NCBI RefSeq assembly: GCF_014218805.1
Contig: NZ_JACJUV010000008.1
Location: 594,207-658,206 of the forward strand
Reading direction: 5' to 3'
Length of the DNA: 64,000 bases
DNA from: Teredinibacter franksiae
Lineage (GTDB): Bacteria; Pseudomonadota; Gammaproteobacteria; Pseudomonadales; Cellvibrionaceae
Every line of letters starts with the position of its first letter. Position 1 is the first letter of the stretch. Below, piece after piece: positions 17,476 to 25,432 of the stretch. A program made the position numbers and the translations under genes. Below the pieces are notes generated by a model. It made no database searches, was not told where the DNA came from, and saw only the letters and a program-made list of their open reading frames with translations.

Positions 17476-18438
17476 TTAAACTTGGGGCGAAAAATGGCTC
17501 AGTAGCTCTGCATTTGTAGGGTATTTTTTTAGTAATTCAACTAGTTTAGTTGCCCCATCTAAAGGTTTAAGGTTTGAAAGAGCCCTTCTTAAAACTCTTA
17601 CATTTTCGATAGTTTTCGGACTAATAAGAAGCTCTTCACGGCGCGTACTACTTTTAGCAATATCCAGCGCCGGAAAAACCCGTTGATTCGCAATCTCCCG
17701 AGATAAAACTATTTCCATATTACCCGTGCCCTTAAACTCTTCAAATATTACTTGGTCCATCTGGCTGCCGGTATCGACCAGTATGGTCGCTAAAATGGTA
17801 AGCGACCCGCCATTCTCAATCTTTCTAGCGGCGCCAAACAGTCTTCGGGGAATTTCCATGGCTCTAGCGTCAAGCCCTCCCGACATGGTACGACCGCTAC
17901 CCCTTCGCTCTGCATTATGTACTCGCGAAAGCCTTGTAAGGGAATCAATAACAATCATTACATTGTGGCCTTCACCGGCTTGTCGGCGGGCGATATTAAG
18001 AAGATCGTCAGCCACACGAACGTGTTGAGCATAGCTTTCGTCCGAAGAAGAGGCGTGTACTTCTGCCGGTACACTGCGCTTAAAATCGGTCACTTCTTCC
18101 GGTCGCTCGTCAATAAGCAAGGCATAAAGCTTTATCTCAGGGTAGGCTTCTCCTACCGCCTGGCAAATGTGTTTTAAAATGGTCGATTTCCCAGAGCCTG
18201 GTGGCGCAACAATCAATCCACGCTGGCCCATACCGACCGGCGCAATCAAGTCTATCGCGCGTATGGTAAGTTGCTGAGAACCTGACTCTAGGTGAATGCA
18301 CGGAGAGGGGTTTATGGCTACGCAATTCAAAAAACGCTTTTGAGGGTCTTTTTCATCAGATCCATCCTTAACCACGTCATCAGCTGGTTTAGGGTCTTTG
18401 TTTCTTTTTACCTTCAATCTTAATGTTTTTTTCGTCAT
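17476..18438 (-). CDS. Rho-like ATPase lacking the N-terminal RNA-binding domains
   Basis: The 320-residue protein matches the RecA-type motor half of transcription terminator Rho from about residue 55 to the end. It has GQRGLIVAPPGSGKST (Walker A), LLIDERPEEVTD, VMIVIDSLTRLSR (Walker B), GGLDARAMEIPRR (Q-loop region) and FEEFKGTGNMEI (R-loop region). E. coli Rho is 419 residues with an N-terminal helical bundle and an OB fold that bind RNA. Here only about 50 Lys/Asp-rich residues precede the motor. Walker A reads PPGSGKST rather than the PPKAGKT of canonical Rho. It is likely a paralogue, not the housekeeping terminator; the role is unknown. It is convergent with the rubredoxin cluster. Confidence 0.85.
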   Translation of the reverse strand: MTKKTLRLKVKRNKDPKPADDVVKDGSDEKDPQKRFLNCVAINPSPCIHLESGSQQLTIRAIDLIAPVGMGQRGLIVAPPGSGKSTILKHICQAVGEAYPEIKLYALLIDERPEEVTDFKRSVPAEVHASSSDESYAQHVRVADDLLNIARRQAGEGHNVMIVIDSLTRLSRVHNAERRGSGRTMSGGLDARAMEIPRRLFGAARKIENGGSLTILATILVDTGSQMDQVIFEEFKGTGNMEIVLSREIANQRVFPALDIAKSSTRREELLISPKTIENVRVLRRALSNLKPLDGATKLVELLKKYPTNAELLSHFSPQV

Positions 18439-18802
18439 GATATCAGTTTACAGTTCTAGGAAATTATGTATTTTTCGACGCTTTTAAAGTCACCTAACCT
18501 GCCATATACAGAAAATTTGGTGTAATCGATACACTCTTATTACATCACACAGCTGCAGAATACCCACAACCTAATAGGCTAAGCCCCCCTTAATAGGGCG
18601 CTGTGCTATTTTGTCTATGGCAAGCAAAAAACATCATTAATCATCATGAAAATGACCCCCAACCCCAACATTCTGCCAATATATCACTGCCGAGACCGCC
18701 TTGCATTAACGCTTGCCAGGCCATGCAGAGGCCAACAATCCTTAATAGCGATGCCCCACAGCCTACTTATAAGTAAAGGAATTCAATGGTCGACTAAAAA
18801 AA
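18439..18802. other. Intergenic, nothing recognised
   Basis: The stretch lies between the start of the Rho paralogue and the 3' end of the Zn-ribbon gene. It should include the Rho-like gene's promoter on the minus strand. Short open frames look unconvincing. Confidence 0.45.
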
Positions 18803-19234
18803 CTAATCTTCATGATCATATTGATCGGTATAACCCTCTACCTTAGAGGCCTCGTTGAAAACTTTTTCATCCGCGTCATCTTCGCTTGATGGGTCTTTTT
18901 CAGGCTCGCCGTGGTCGCCTTCTTTCATCGCTACTTCGTCATCAAAATAGTGCTCTATGGTGAACTCACACTCTACTGCGCTAACATTTCCACCGGAATA
19001 ATAGGAATAGTTAGCGACAGATTCTGGGTGCTCCCAAACCTCTAATGTAATAAGCATACCTTGAGTACATGACGTGCAAGGGGCATCTAACCGGGCGATA
19101 TAGCGTATAAATTCATCATCTTCAGATTCTGGGCTAGTATCCTCGTGGAACGCTAAAGACTTTCCCTCAACGTTATAGGTTTCTTTACAGTGGGTGCATA
19201 TATAACTTACATATCCGTCAATTGTGACGTTCAT
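18803..19234 (-). CDS. Hypothetical zinc-ribbon-like acidic protein
   Basis: The 143-residue protein has two Cys pairs, CTHC at about 13-16 and CTSC at about 53-56, consistent with a four-Cys zinc ribbon split by a 36-residue insert. The last 45 residues are strongly acidic (EEDDADEK-type), suggesting a soluble disordered tail. I recognise no named family. It lies downstream of the MtfA-type peptidase gene on the same strand with a gap of about 80 bp, so the two may be co-transcribed. Confidence 0.6.
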   Translation of the reverse strand: MNVTIDGYVSYICTHCKETYNVEGKSLAFHEDTSPESEDDEFIRYIARLDAPCTSCTQGMLITLEVWEHPESVANYSYYSGGNVSAVECEFTIEHYFDDEVAMKEGDHGEPEKDPSSEDDADEKVFNEASKVEGYTDQYDHED

Positions 19235-19312
19235 AAAATGATTACCTTTGGATAATATTGGTTATCCGTTTTTCTCAAAACCAAAAGCACAGGCTGAATA
19301 TAAGTTATAAAA

Positions 19313-20164
19313 CTAGCTCGCGGGGAGACAACAGCGCTTATACTTTTTACCACTGCCACAGATACAGGCCGCGTTGCGCTTTGGCTGTACATCCTGCTCG
19401 ATACGTAAAACATCCTGCTGATAAAATTCGCTAAGCGCATCAAATAAATGCGGGTGCTTATTTTTAAGCATTTTAGGCCGTTCAAAAAAATACTCCGAAG
19501 CCACCGCAAAAAACTCTGCCCTATTGGTTGCACCATAGTCACGAATATTACTTTTTCGGGCATGGATAGCCTTTATCTTTGCAGCCACCAATTCAAACCA
19601 AGGGATAGAGAACGCATGCTCTTTTAGACGTTCAGGGTAACCGTCACATTCACCGTCCATCATATCAATTAGATGCACAAACTCATGAATACCCACATTA
19701 TGCTTGTCTTTAGTATTTTCAAAACCCTGGTATAAGGCAGGTCGGCTAAGCACAAGCTTATTGGCCATTTTACCGGAGCCCACCATGCCGGTAATACGCG
19801 AACTAGGCTGACCAAACTCAATATCTTCATTAAATGCCGCTGGCAGTAAGTACACCGTTTCAAGGTTAAAATAGTGCCATTTTTTGAACCCCCACACAGG
19901 AATAATGGCGCTAGCGGCAACCAATAAACGGTCATTATCAGAGACCTCAAACTGGCCAGATTCAACACGGGTTGTACTTAAAAAAAGCAATACCCGCTGA
20001 TTAAACAGGTTTTTGTCATCCTCTGTTAACACGCGATAAAAAGCGACTTTCGCCAACAAAAACGCCGTCCATTCCGGTAACCAAACGGTCGATACTTCAT
20101 TAACTGTGTTCTTAGCCCCTAAACCAAAGAAAGCGCTAACCACACGTTTGACCCAACCCAGCAT
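19313..20164 (-). CDS. MtfA-family zinc-dependent peptidase with C-terminal SEC-C motif
   Basis: The 283-residue protein carries HEFVHLIDMMDG near residue 167-178, the HExxH zincin motif followed by the conserved D-x-x-DG seen in MtfA (DgsA anti-repressor) peptidases. The fold features VYLLPAAFNE and GMVGSGKMANKLVLSRPAL fit the same family. Unlike E. coli MtfA, it ends in a SEC-C zinc-binding motif (CICGSGKKYKRCC, about 268-280), the small metal-binding module known from SecA and many fusions. In E. coli, MtfA binds Mlc to relieve ptsG repression; that link is not evident here. The function in this species is inferred. Confidence 0.85.
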   Translation of the reverse strand: MLGWVKRVVSAFFGLGAKNTVNEVSTVWLPEWTAFLLAKVAFYRVLTEDDKNLFNQRVLLFLSTTRVESGQFEVSDNDRLLVAASAIIPVWGFKKWHYFNLETVYLLPAAFNEDIEFGQPSSRITGMVGSGKMANKLVLSRPALYQGFENTKDKHNVGIHEFVHLIDMMDGECDGYPERLKEHAFSIPWFELVAAKIKAIHARKSNIRDYGATNRAEFFAVASEYFFERPKMLKNKHPHLFDALSEFYQQDVLRIEQDVQPKRNAACICGSGKKYKRCCLPAS

Positions 20165-20498
20165 AATATTTACCTTAAAAATAACGTTTTACCAACTTTT
20201 ACAATGTGCCCTAAAATAGGCACACCCTACGCAGAAATAGCAAAAGCCGCCTTAGCGGTCATTATACATCGACACAGGCTGGTAAAGCATATGGCGCGTT
20301 TCGCCACGGTAAGTAGGGCTGTACAAGATAGGGAGAAGCGGAAAACGCTCAGATATGCGGATGTGACAGCTAAGACTGGCGCCATTTATACTTCAATCCG
20401 CGATAAAAAACATCCACCTCATCTTGAGCAGACAAAAAGTGTTGTTTGCGGATTTCCTATAGGCATCCCTCTGTAATGCTATCAATTGCAAAGGGGGG
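20165..20498. other. Intergenic, nothing recognised
   Basis: The stretch lies upstream of the MtfA-type gene and downstream of the RAYT-like transposase. It holds open frames without family resemblance. The MtfA promoter should be at its left end. Confidence 0.4.
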
Positions 20499-21590
20499 CT
20501 AACCCGTATTTAAATAAAGTGCTTGCGAACACGCCACACCCTTGCCGCAATTACGCTCAAACATCTGCGCATAATCGGCCATGCGCGCCACCGAACCAGC
20601 ACTGGAACCGTAACGGCGACCAAAGTTTTGAACGTGGTCGATCCATTTATTTGGATTAATACCCAACCTCGACACAATAGCCGGAAGTTCGCTGGCAATA
20701 GCCCCGCGTTTATCGTCTCGCAGAATACGGCCGGTGGTATCCACCAACTCAAAATAATCTTCACGGGTAAAGGGTAAGGCATGGTGAGTATCGGTATGGG
20801 AGGAACCATCAAAGGGCATTAACGGCGCCTCGGGTAAGGCATCCAAACCCATTTCAGCTTTAATTTCACGCTGCTTTTGAATACGAGCATTCAATTTCTG
20901 CTCGTCTTTAGATTTGGTATTTTTGTATTTTACGTAATCGAATAAACGCTGCTGTATGGAGGTGAAATCACTCTCCATAAGATCTGTTTCCATCGCCGCC
21001 CGAATGGGGTTGAGGTCGACATAGGTCATGCAGCTTAGTAGTGCGGCCTCATCCAATAGGGCCTGACTTTTAAAACGCCCCTCCCAAAACCGGCCTTTAC
21101 AGTTTTCTTCCTCGTTGGCCATACGGGCTATGGTTTCATTAACGCCGCGCATCAGCGTGCCCTTTGGGTAAAACCAGCTGATATCGTATAAGCGTTTACG
21201 CCACTTCTCAATAATCTCATCCACCACCGCTTGCGTAGCCACATCTATAGCCTCCGGGTTCCCCAGCCAACGATCAACCAGCATATGGCCGCTATACAAC
21301 TGCATCCAGCGCTCGGCCACTTCTTTATTACTCCATGCCTGCGCCCTAGCCTTATCCGCATGCAGCACCACATGGTAATGATTACTCATTACCGCATAAG
21401 CGCACACATCTACCGCATACACATACGACAAAAAACGCAAGCGAGATACGATCCACTGCTTACGGTGATCGTAATTCTCACCCGTCGAATGATCTTCACC
21501 ACACAAATATGCACGCCGAACACAGCGTACATAACAATGGTAAAACGGCGTTGAATCCAGAGAAATTAATGTTTCGCGGCTTTGGGTCAT
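20499..21590 (-). CDS. Y1/HUH transposase (RAYT-like, IS200-related)
   Basis: The 363-residue protein has the Y1 transposase signature: SNHYHVVLH (HUH metal motif, near residue 68-76), then GRFWEGRFKSQ and TYVDLNPIRAAM with the candidate nucleophilic Tyr near 190. It is larger than canonical RAYTs because of a C-terminal extension with LPFTREDYFELVDTTGR. Single-copy enzymes of this class bind palindromic ends and nick single-stranded DNA. A decayed homologue on the other strand lies at 25399-26463. No obvious palindromic REP pair was found at its ends. Confidence 0.85.
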   Translation of the reverse strand: MTQSRETLISLDSTPFYHCYVRCVRRAYLCGEDHSTGENYDHRKQWIVSRLRFLSYVYAVDVCAYAVMSNHYHVVLHADKARAQAWSNKEVAERWMQLYSGHMLVDRWLGNPEAIDVATQAVVDEIIEKWRKRLYDISWFYPKGTLMRGVNETIARMANEEENCKGRFWEGRFKSQALLDEAALLSCMTYVDLNPIRAAMETDLMESDFTSIQQRLFDYVKYKNTKSKDEQKLNARIQKQREIKAEMGLDALPEAPLMPFDGSSHTDTHHALPFTREDYFELVDTTGRILRDDKRGAIASELPAIVSRLGINPNKWIDHVQNFGRRYGSSAGSVARMADYAQMFERNCGKGVACSQALYLNTG

Positions 21591-21671
21591 GGTTGCATAA
21601 ATTACAAGAGGCCTTATTCAAATTCGAAGTGCACCACCTAAACTCTAAGTATCTGATAACTGGAGATAAAT

Positions 21672-22664
21672 ATGGGACTTCTTTATTCACATTTGTCACT
21701 TCACGAACGGCAATTAATGTTTAATTGGCATCACTACCACAGCATACCCATTCGAGAGATTGCTCGCAGACTCGGTCGTTCTCACTCTACAATTTCACGA
21801 GAACTGAAACGCAATATCTCAAGCTACTATGTACCAACCTGGTACCCACACCTTGCCCAATCGATGTATGAGCGGAAAATGAGGGTTAGAGCGCAACGGG
21901 AAAACCTGAAAAGTAGCAACATTCAAGTCTACGTCATTGAAAAACTCAAGATAGGATGGACACCAGAGCTAATCTCAGGCCGTTTAAAGCACCATGAAAC
22001 TCTACCCTATGTTTGCCATGAAACAATCTACCAATACATTTACAAAGAAGCACCTGAACTAATTTCCTGTTTGGCACGAAAACACAAATAACGTAAAAAG
22101 AAATATCCTGCTAGAAAATACAAGCAAGCAATCAACAACAAAACATCCATCCTAGAGCGCCCCGAAATAATCAATGACCGACTTGAATTTGGTCACTGGG
22201 AAAGTGACTCCATCATCTCTGCAGGTCAAAAACCTGGCTGTAACGTTGTTATTGAGCGCTGTACTCGCATGGTTCATATCACTAAGTTGAATGCAAAAAC
22301 GGCAGAAGAAACGGAAAAGGCCCTTGTAAACAAGCTTATTCACCACCCATGCGATTTCGTAAAATCCATTACTTATGACAACGGAACCGAAAACTCTAAC
22401 CACTTAAAAACTAATGATCAGCTAAAATGCGACTCGTTTTTTTGTCAGGCTTACCACTCATGGGAAAAAGGTGCTGTCGAACAAGTGAATGGCTTAATTC
22501 GTCGTTTCTTACCCAAAAAGACCGATATCACTCAAATTTCAGATAAGAAAATATTAGAGATTGAACATATTCTAAACTCTCGCCCAAGAAAATGCCTTAA
22601 TTACCGAACACCACTCGAAGTATACGAACAGTATCGCAAAGATCTTCCAATAAGCTCAGCCTAG
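21672..22664 (+). pseudogene. IS30-family transposase interrupted by a TAA codon
   Basis: The frame runs from ATG 21672 to a stop at 22664 with a single TAA at 22089-22091, so about 330 codons are otherwise continuous. The N-terminus has the IS30 helix-turn-helix (IREIARRLGRSHSTISREL, about 24-42). After the stop come the DDE core pieces: FGHWESDSI (first Asp), ITYDNGTEN (second Asp) and SWEKGAVEQVNGLIRR (Glu). The stop falls between the DNA-binding and catalytic halves, so only readthrough would give a working enzyme. A CAA-to-TAA change is a possible origin. Confidence 0.85.
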
Positions 22665-22671
22665 AATGAAA

Positions 22672-22813
22672 AAGGCCGACTAGAAATTAATTTCTGTCGG
22701 CCTCAACTTGTCACGGCCATCGGCTCCTCAGCCTGTACCGCTAATTTAGCGTAGTACAGCAGGATTAACTTGTCCAAAAATACCTGCGGGGTTTGGGGCG
22801 GCAAGCCCCAAGA
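22672..22813. other. Cluster of three hairpins after the IS30 transposase
   Basis: Hairpin 1 (about 22672-22702) has 8-bp AGGCCGAC/GTCGGCCT arms extended by AGAAAT/ATTTCT. Hairpin 2 (about 22733-22760) is a nearly perfect palindrome around CGCTAA/TTAGCG flanked by CTGTAC/GTACAG. Hairpin 3 (about 22793-22813) pairs TTGGGGC with GCCCCAA. The first could terminate transcription. The set lies inside the proposed IS30 right end, and its role is unknown. Confidence 0.5.
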
Positions 22814-22922
22814 GCTAAAACACAAAACAACTATCTCTTAGTGTCGATTGGTATAAGCAAACCATTGATCCAGAAACTAAAAAGTAGTTAACTTGTGCTG
22901 CCGGTGCACTTTAATCTTGAAG

Positions 22923-23177
22923 CTGGCGAGGCCGGAAGACTTGTCAAGTTATTGGATGTCCTTTTATTGTTTCTGGGACGCAAATAATTGCACGTCTGCC
23001 AACCCATTCCCCGAATGTGGTGCCGAAGCGCCCAGCCCACCGAAAGGGCAGCCAGCTCAAAAATCGTATAAGGATTTCAACACCAGTTGGCCATTGAATT
23101 CATGGAGTGTGACTGAAAATTCCAATGGCTATCAAACGGCTTATCTACGGTTACTGTCTAAATTTGTTAATTAGCCG
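22923..23177. other. Intergenic, nothing recognised
   Basis: An open frame reaches to 23174 on the plus strand, but its composition and sequence match no family I know. The segment is probably decayed DNA between the IS30 element and the integron array. Confidence 0.35.
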
Positions 23178-23288
23178 CTAAAAAACGAAACGGACGCGAA
23201 TAGTATCACCGAGGTTATCCGTCACGCCATTACCATCTACAATCACCTGCTCTTTGAACGCAGAGACGATAACGCCGATATTCTGTTG
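23178..23288 (-). pseudogene. Possible C-terminal fragment of an outer-membrane beta-barrel protein
   Basis: Reading leftwards to TAG at 23178, the frame gives GVTDNLGDTIRVRFVF, an alternating polar/hydrophobic strand ending in Phe, the C-terminal signal of many outer-membrane barrels. Upstream of QQNIGVIVSAF the frame has a TAG at a hairpin (TGCGGCT/AGCCGCA, 23285-23302) and no further barrel sequence. It is a remnant at best. The GCGTTAT inside it also resembles an attC core, so it may mark the distal end of the integron array. Confidence 0.3.
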
Positions 23289-23428
23289 CGGCTATAAAGC
23301 CGCAAAAGTAAAAAAAGTCGCCTTCACTTAAATTATGAGGGCCCAGGCAACACCAAGGAACAATCCTATTTCGGGGCCAATAGCATGGGAAGTGTTTAGG
23401 CCGTGACCACAGTCGCTTGCTTACATTT

Positions 23429-23821
23429 TCACTCTTCATAGCCTGGATATTGTTCTGGATTAACGCCAGTTGATTTAATAATTCTTGGATACTTCACTTT
23501 AGCTTCTGCGGCTAGCCGTTTCCTTGATTTTTTTATTTGAAAGAGCCAGCAATCTCCAAAATCGAACAGGTAATATAATTTCAATCCAGTAATGGGGTAT
23601 ATTTCGTTGAGTTTCACATTTTCCGGAATAGCACCGGACTTATTCCTCGGATTCTTTCCAAGATAAAATTCATGCAAGTGATCATCATCAAAGGCCACTA
23701 TCTCTTGAATATAGTTATGCAATTGACTAAGAGTAAAGCACTCTGTTACTTCTATTATCCTAACCCAAGGAACATCCTCTTCACTATATGGAAATGAAAC
23801 TTCTAAGGTAAATATCTCCAT
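23429..23821 (-). CDS. pRiA4b ORF-3-like cassette protein
   Basis: The start at 23821 (MEIFTLEV) is chosen for the GAGAGGAA ribosome-binding site just upstream. The 130-residue protein matches the plasmid pRiA4b ORF-3-like family: PWVRIIEV near the start, DDDHLHEFYLG in the middle, LYYLFDFGDCWLFQI, and the ending YPRIIKSTGVNPEQYPGYEE. The function of the family is unknown, although it is common among mobile and cassette genes. It begins 26 bp inside a cassette boundary (attC core at 23847-23853), so it is the most distal recognisable cassette ORF. No clear attC was found after its stop. Confidence 0.8.
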   Translation of the reverse strand: MEIFTLEVSFPYSEEDVPWVRIIEVTECFTLSQLHNYIQEIVAFDDDHLHEFYLGKNPRNKSGAIPENVKLNEIYPITGLKLYYLFDFGDCWLFQIKKSRKRLAAEAKVKYPRIIKSTGVNPEQYPGYEE

Positions 23822-23846
23822 GAATTCCTCTCTATACTGATTGGGG

Positions 23847-23991
23847 TGCAAACGCCCGCTTCAGCCGCAGCTGGTATGGAGCTTTTTTGTGTTATTGCTT
23901 GAGCGATAGCGATTAACACAAAATAGCGTAGCATTATTTATCTTAGTTAGGATGTGGTGCCCGTTAAATCGGGGGAAGTTCAAGGTTAGAT
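23847..23991 (-). repeat. attC site of the 24015-24413 cassette
   Basis: The ends are TGCAAAC (23847) and GTTAGAT (23985-23991). The centre is a strong hairpin with 10-bp arms TTTTGTGTTA and TAACACAAAA. At 145 bp it is in the length range of VCR-type attC sites. The outer arms pair only partly (AGCGGGCG side), so it may be ageing. Confidence 0.6.
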
Positions 23992-24014
23992 TTACTGGCT
24001 TTGTATGGCAACTA

Positions 24015-24413
24015 CTATGGCATTAGGATACATTGAGCAGTTGTCTCAATGGGCATTGAATCTTGATCTATACCATACCTCAAAATCAGCGTGGAACACT
24101 CGGAACTTTGCCACAGCTTGCAGTAATTTAAAGAGAAATGGCAAGACTCGTTTATGCACCCGAAATTTACTTGATCCCACTTACTTCGTATATTTTCAGA
24201 AAATATCATTGAGGCAACATGACCGATACTATTTTCAACATAACTTTCGCAACTCCAATTTTCGTCTGATATATTGAGACTGGCGCTTTCCATTAGTTTT
24301 ACTAAATGCCTATTCGGTAAGTCCGCACTTCCAAAAGATCGATACAAGAGCGCTGTGAACACTAGGCTTGCAACAACTAATCCAGCTAGAAAACCAAAAA
24401 ACAACTTTACCAT
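24015..24413 (-). CDS. Cassette-encoded membrane-anchored hypothetical protein
   Basis: The start at 24413 (MVKLFFGFLAGLVVASL) gives 132 residues with an N-terminal transmembrane or uncleaved signal segment and a Cys-containing extracytoplasmic part. The frame is open further upstream to 24584, but that crosses a cassette junction and belongs to another gene. No family was recognised. The ORF begins 28 bp inside a cassette whose core GCGTTAGG lies at 24436-24441, and it is followed by an attC, the normal cassette layout. Confidence 0.65.
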   Translation of the reverse strand: MVKLFFGFLAGLVVASLVFTALLYRSFGSADLPNRHLVKLMESASLNISDENWSCESYVENSIGHVASMIFSENIRSKWDQVNFGCINESCHFSLNYCKLWQSSECSTLILRYGIDQDSMPIETTAQCILMP

Positions 24414-24435
24414 TGATACTTCCGATAAATTATTT

Positions 24436-24495
24436 CCTAACGCCCTGCAGCAGCGGCCGAAGTGTAGGCCATACTGGCTGAGTTTGTCTTGAATA
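24436..24495 (-). repeat. Partial attC (one half only) at a cassette fusion
   Basis: Read on the minus strand, the segment GCTGCTGCAGGGCGTTAG is the same R' half seen in the neighbouring attC at 24599-24709. The matching left half is missing: coding sequence of a truncated cassette ORF runs directly into it. This is the footprint of a deletion or aberrant recombination. Confidence 0.55.
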
Positions 24496-24584
24496 TTGTA
24501 AAGAACTTTTTCAAAATCATCCCACGGACCATTCTCAACAAGAACAAGCCGCCACGGGTTTTTTGCTACAAAGTCTATATTCAC
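24442..24584 (-). pseudogene. Truncated cassette ORF fused to a downstream cassette
   Basis: From a GTG at 24584, 16 bp inside a cassette boundary, the frame encodes NPWRLVLVENGPWDDFEKVLYNIQDKL, which looks like a genuine protein start. It then enters the partial attC and runs into the next cassette's gene in frame. The 3' part of its own gene and the left half of its attC are lost. Whether a fused 189-residue product is made is unknown. Confidence 0.5.
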
Positions 24585-24598
24585 TCTATTCTTACGAA

Positions 24599-24709
24599 GC
24601 TAACGCCCTGCAGCAGCAGGCTGGAGTACAGGAGTTTTTTTCGGTAGCGTAGCGTTTTACAGAAAAAACCAGCTCCGGAACGGAAGTCCGCCAGCTGAGA
24701 TGGTTATGT
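24599..24709 (-). repeat. attC site of the 24738-25013 cassette
   Basis: The core GGCGTTAGC lies at the left end (GCTAAC at 24599-24604 on the plus strand) and the distal core at 24703-24709 (GTTATGT on the plus strand). In between are imperfect arms (CAGCAGGCTGG against CCAGCTGAG) and a GTTTTTT/AAAAAAC-type inner pair. The distal core AACATAA complements the first bases TTATGTT of its own cassette at 25060. Confidence 0.7.
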
Positions 24710-24737
24710 TTGACCACGACCTCCGGAACTACTCGAA

Positions 24738-25013
24738 TTACTGATCCAACTTTGCGCACGATACATTTGTTCCATTTCCTCCAGAGCGCGCGTTACACAC
24801 ATAGTCAACTCCTTTGCAGGAGGCAGTCCAAGTTTCCGTATACCCATCTGTTTTTTCAACAACCTCTATATCTTCCGGCAAACAACCAATTTCACCTGAC
24901 GCGTAGTTTTTCCACCTATGCTCTTTATGCTCTAGGTTCATCTTTTTCAACGATTCCACCGAACATCCGTATAGACATATGGCAGCTAACAATATTGACA
25001 TCTTTTTATTCAT
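24738..25013 (-). CDS. Cassette-encoded small lipoprotein
   Basis: The 91-residue protein starts at 25013 after a GGGAA ribosome-binding site and has a lipoprotein signal with LYGC as lipobox. The mature part contains four further Cys in GCLPEDI, ASCKGVDYVC and VSCAKL, likely two disulphides. It is a typical cassette product: short, exported and of no known function. The cassette boundaries are attC cores at 25056-25061 (start) and 24599-24604 (end). Confidence 0.75.
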   Translation of the reverse strand: MNKKMSILLAAICLYGCSVESLKKMNLEHKEHRWKNYASGEIGCLPEDIEVVEKTDGYTETWTASCKGVDYVCNARSGGNGTNVSCAKLDQ

Positions 25014-25055
25014 ATCATTATTCCCTTGATTGCTATTTGTAACTTAATGAAAGAA

Positions 25056-25156
25056 CATAACGCTCCGTTCAGCCGAATTTTTGAAGGAGCCCGTTTGTGC
25101 TATTAAGCACAAAAAGGAGCGACGCAAAAAATATCGGCTGGAACGGCTTGTTGAAC
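25056..25156 (-). repeat. attC site whose own cassette has been disrupted
   Basis: On the plus strand the ends are CATAAC (25056-25061) and GTTGAAC (25150-25156). The arms GTTCAGCCGA and TCGGCTGGAAC pair well, and GTGCTATTAAGCAC forms the centre. A cassette ORF should lie immediately to the right, but that stretch now holds a small plus-strand ORF and a decayed transposase. The ORF has been lost or replaced. Confidence 0.7.
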
Positions 25157-25249
25157 AAAGCCGCTACGCGGCAAGAACCCCCATTGTAATCAAAACTTTC
25201 CTTAGGCGCCTCAACTTCTGATGTGCTGTTTTTTAAAGAGGAAAGTACC

Positions 25250-25432
25250 ATGAATTCGCAAGAAAAACGTAAATTCAAAACTAAATACGACAAATTCGAA
25301 CAACTCCAACAACGCTTTCGGACACCCACACTAACACTTGAACCCCGCCGCAAACCACTGTACATTACAACAGCAAAAATAAACTCAAAGAACGAGCCGT
25401 GCCCCGCCCAAGGAAGCAACAAATATCCCTAG
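25250..25432 (+). CDS. Small basic hypothetical protein ahead of the transposase remnant
   Basis: The 60-residue frame begins at an ATG at 25250 preceded by AAAGAGGAAA, a good ribosome-binding site. It is Lys/Arg-rich and contains RKPLYITTAK. Its 3' end overlaps the beginning of the RAYT-like pseudogene at 25399. I recognise no family. It could be a leader ORF of that transposable gene or chance coding; its strand is opposite to the cassettes. Confidence 0.35.
   Translation: MNSQEKRKFKTKYDKFEQLQQRFRTPTLTLEPRRKPLYITTAKINSKNEPCPAQGSNKYP

Larger units (their letters stand above)
21617..22922 (+). mobile_element. IS30-family element, decayed
   Basis: The ends carry related inverted repeats: TTCAAATTCGAAGTGCACC at 21617-21635 and, inverted, TTCAAGATTAAAGTGCACC at 22904-22922 (15 of 19 identical, sharing AAGTGCACC). 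Between them is one IS30-type transposase with a nonsense codon. The transposase ends 258 bp before the right end, and three hairpins fill that space. No clear target duplication is visible. The element has therefore decayed, or the right end assignment is off. Confidence 0.6.

Noticed and set aside
22893..23174. Open frame on the plus strand after the IS30 element
   Set aside because: No family, odd composition, overlaps the proposed IS end and has no convincing start.
23222..23430. A further attC after the pRiA4b-like cassette
   Set aside because: GCGTTAT and a central hairpin are present, but no distal core complementary to that cassette's start (TTTGCAC) could be found.
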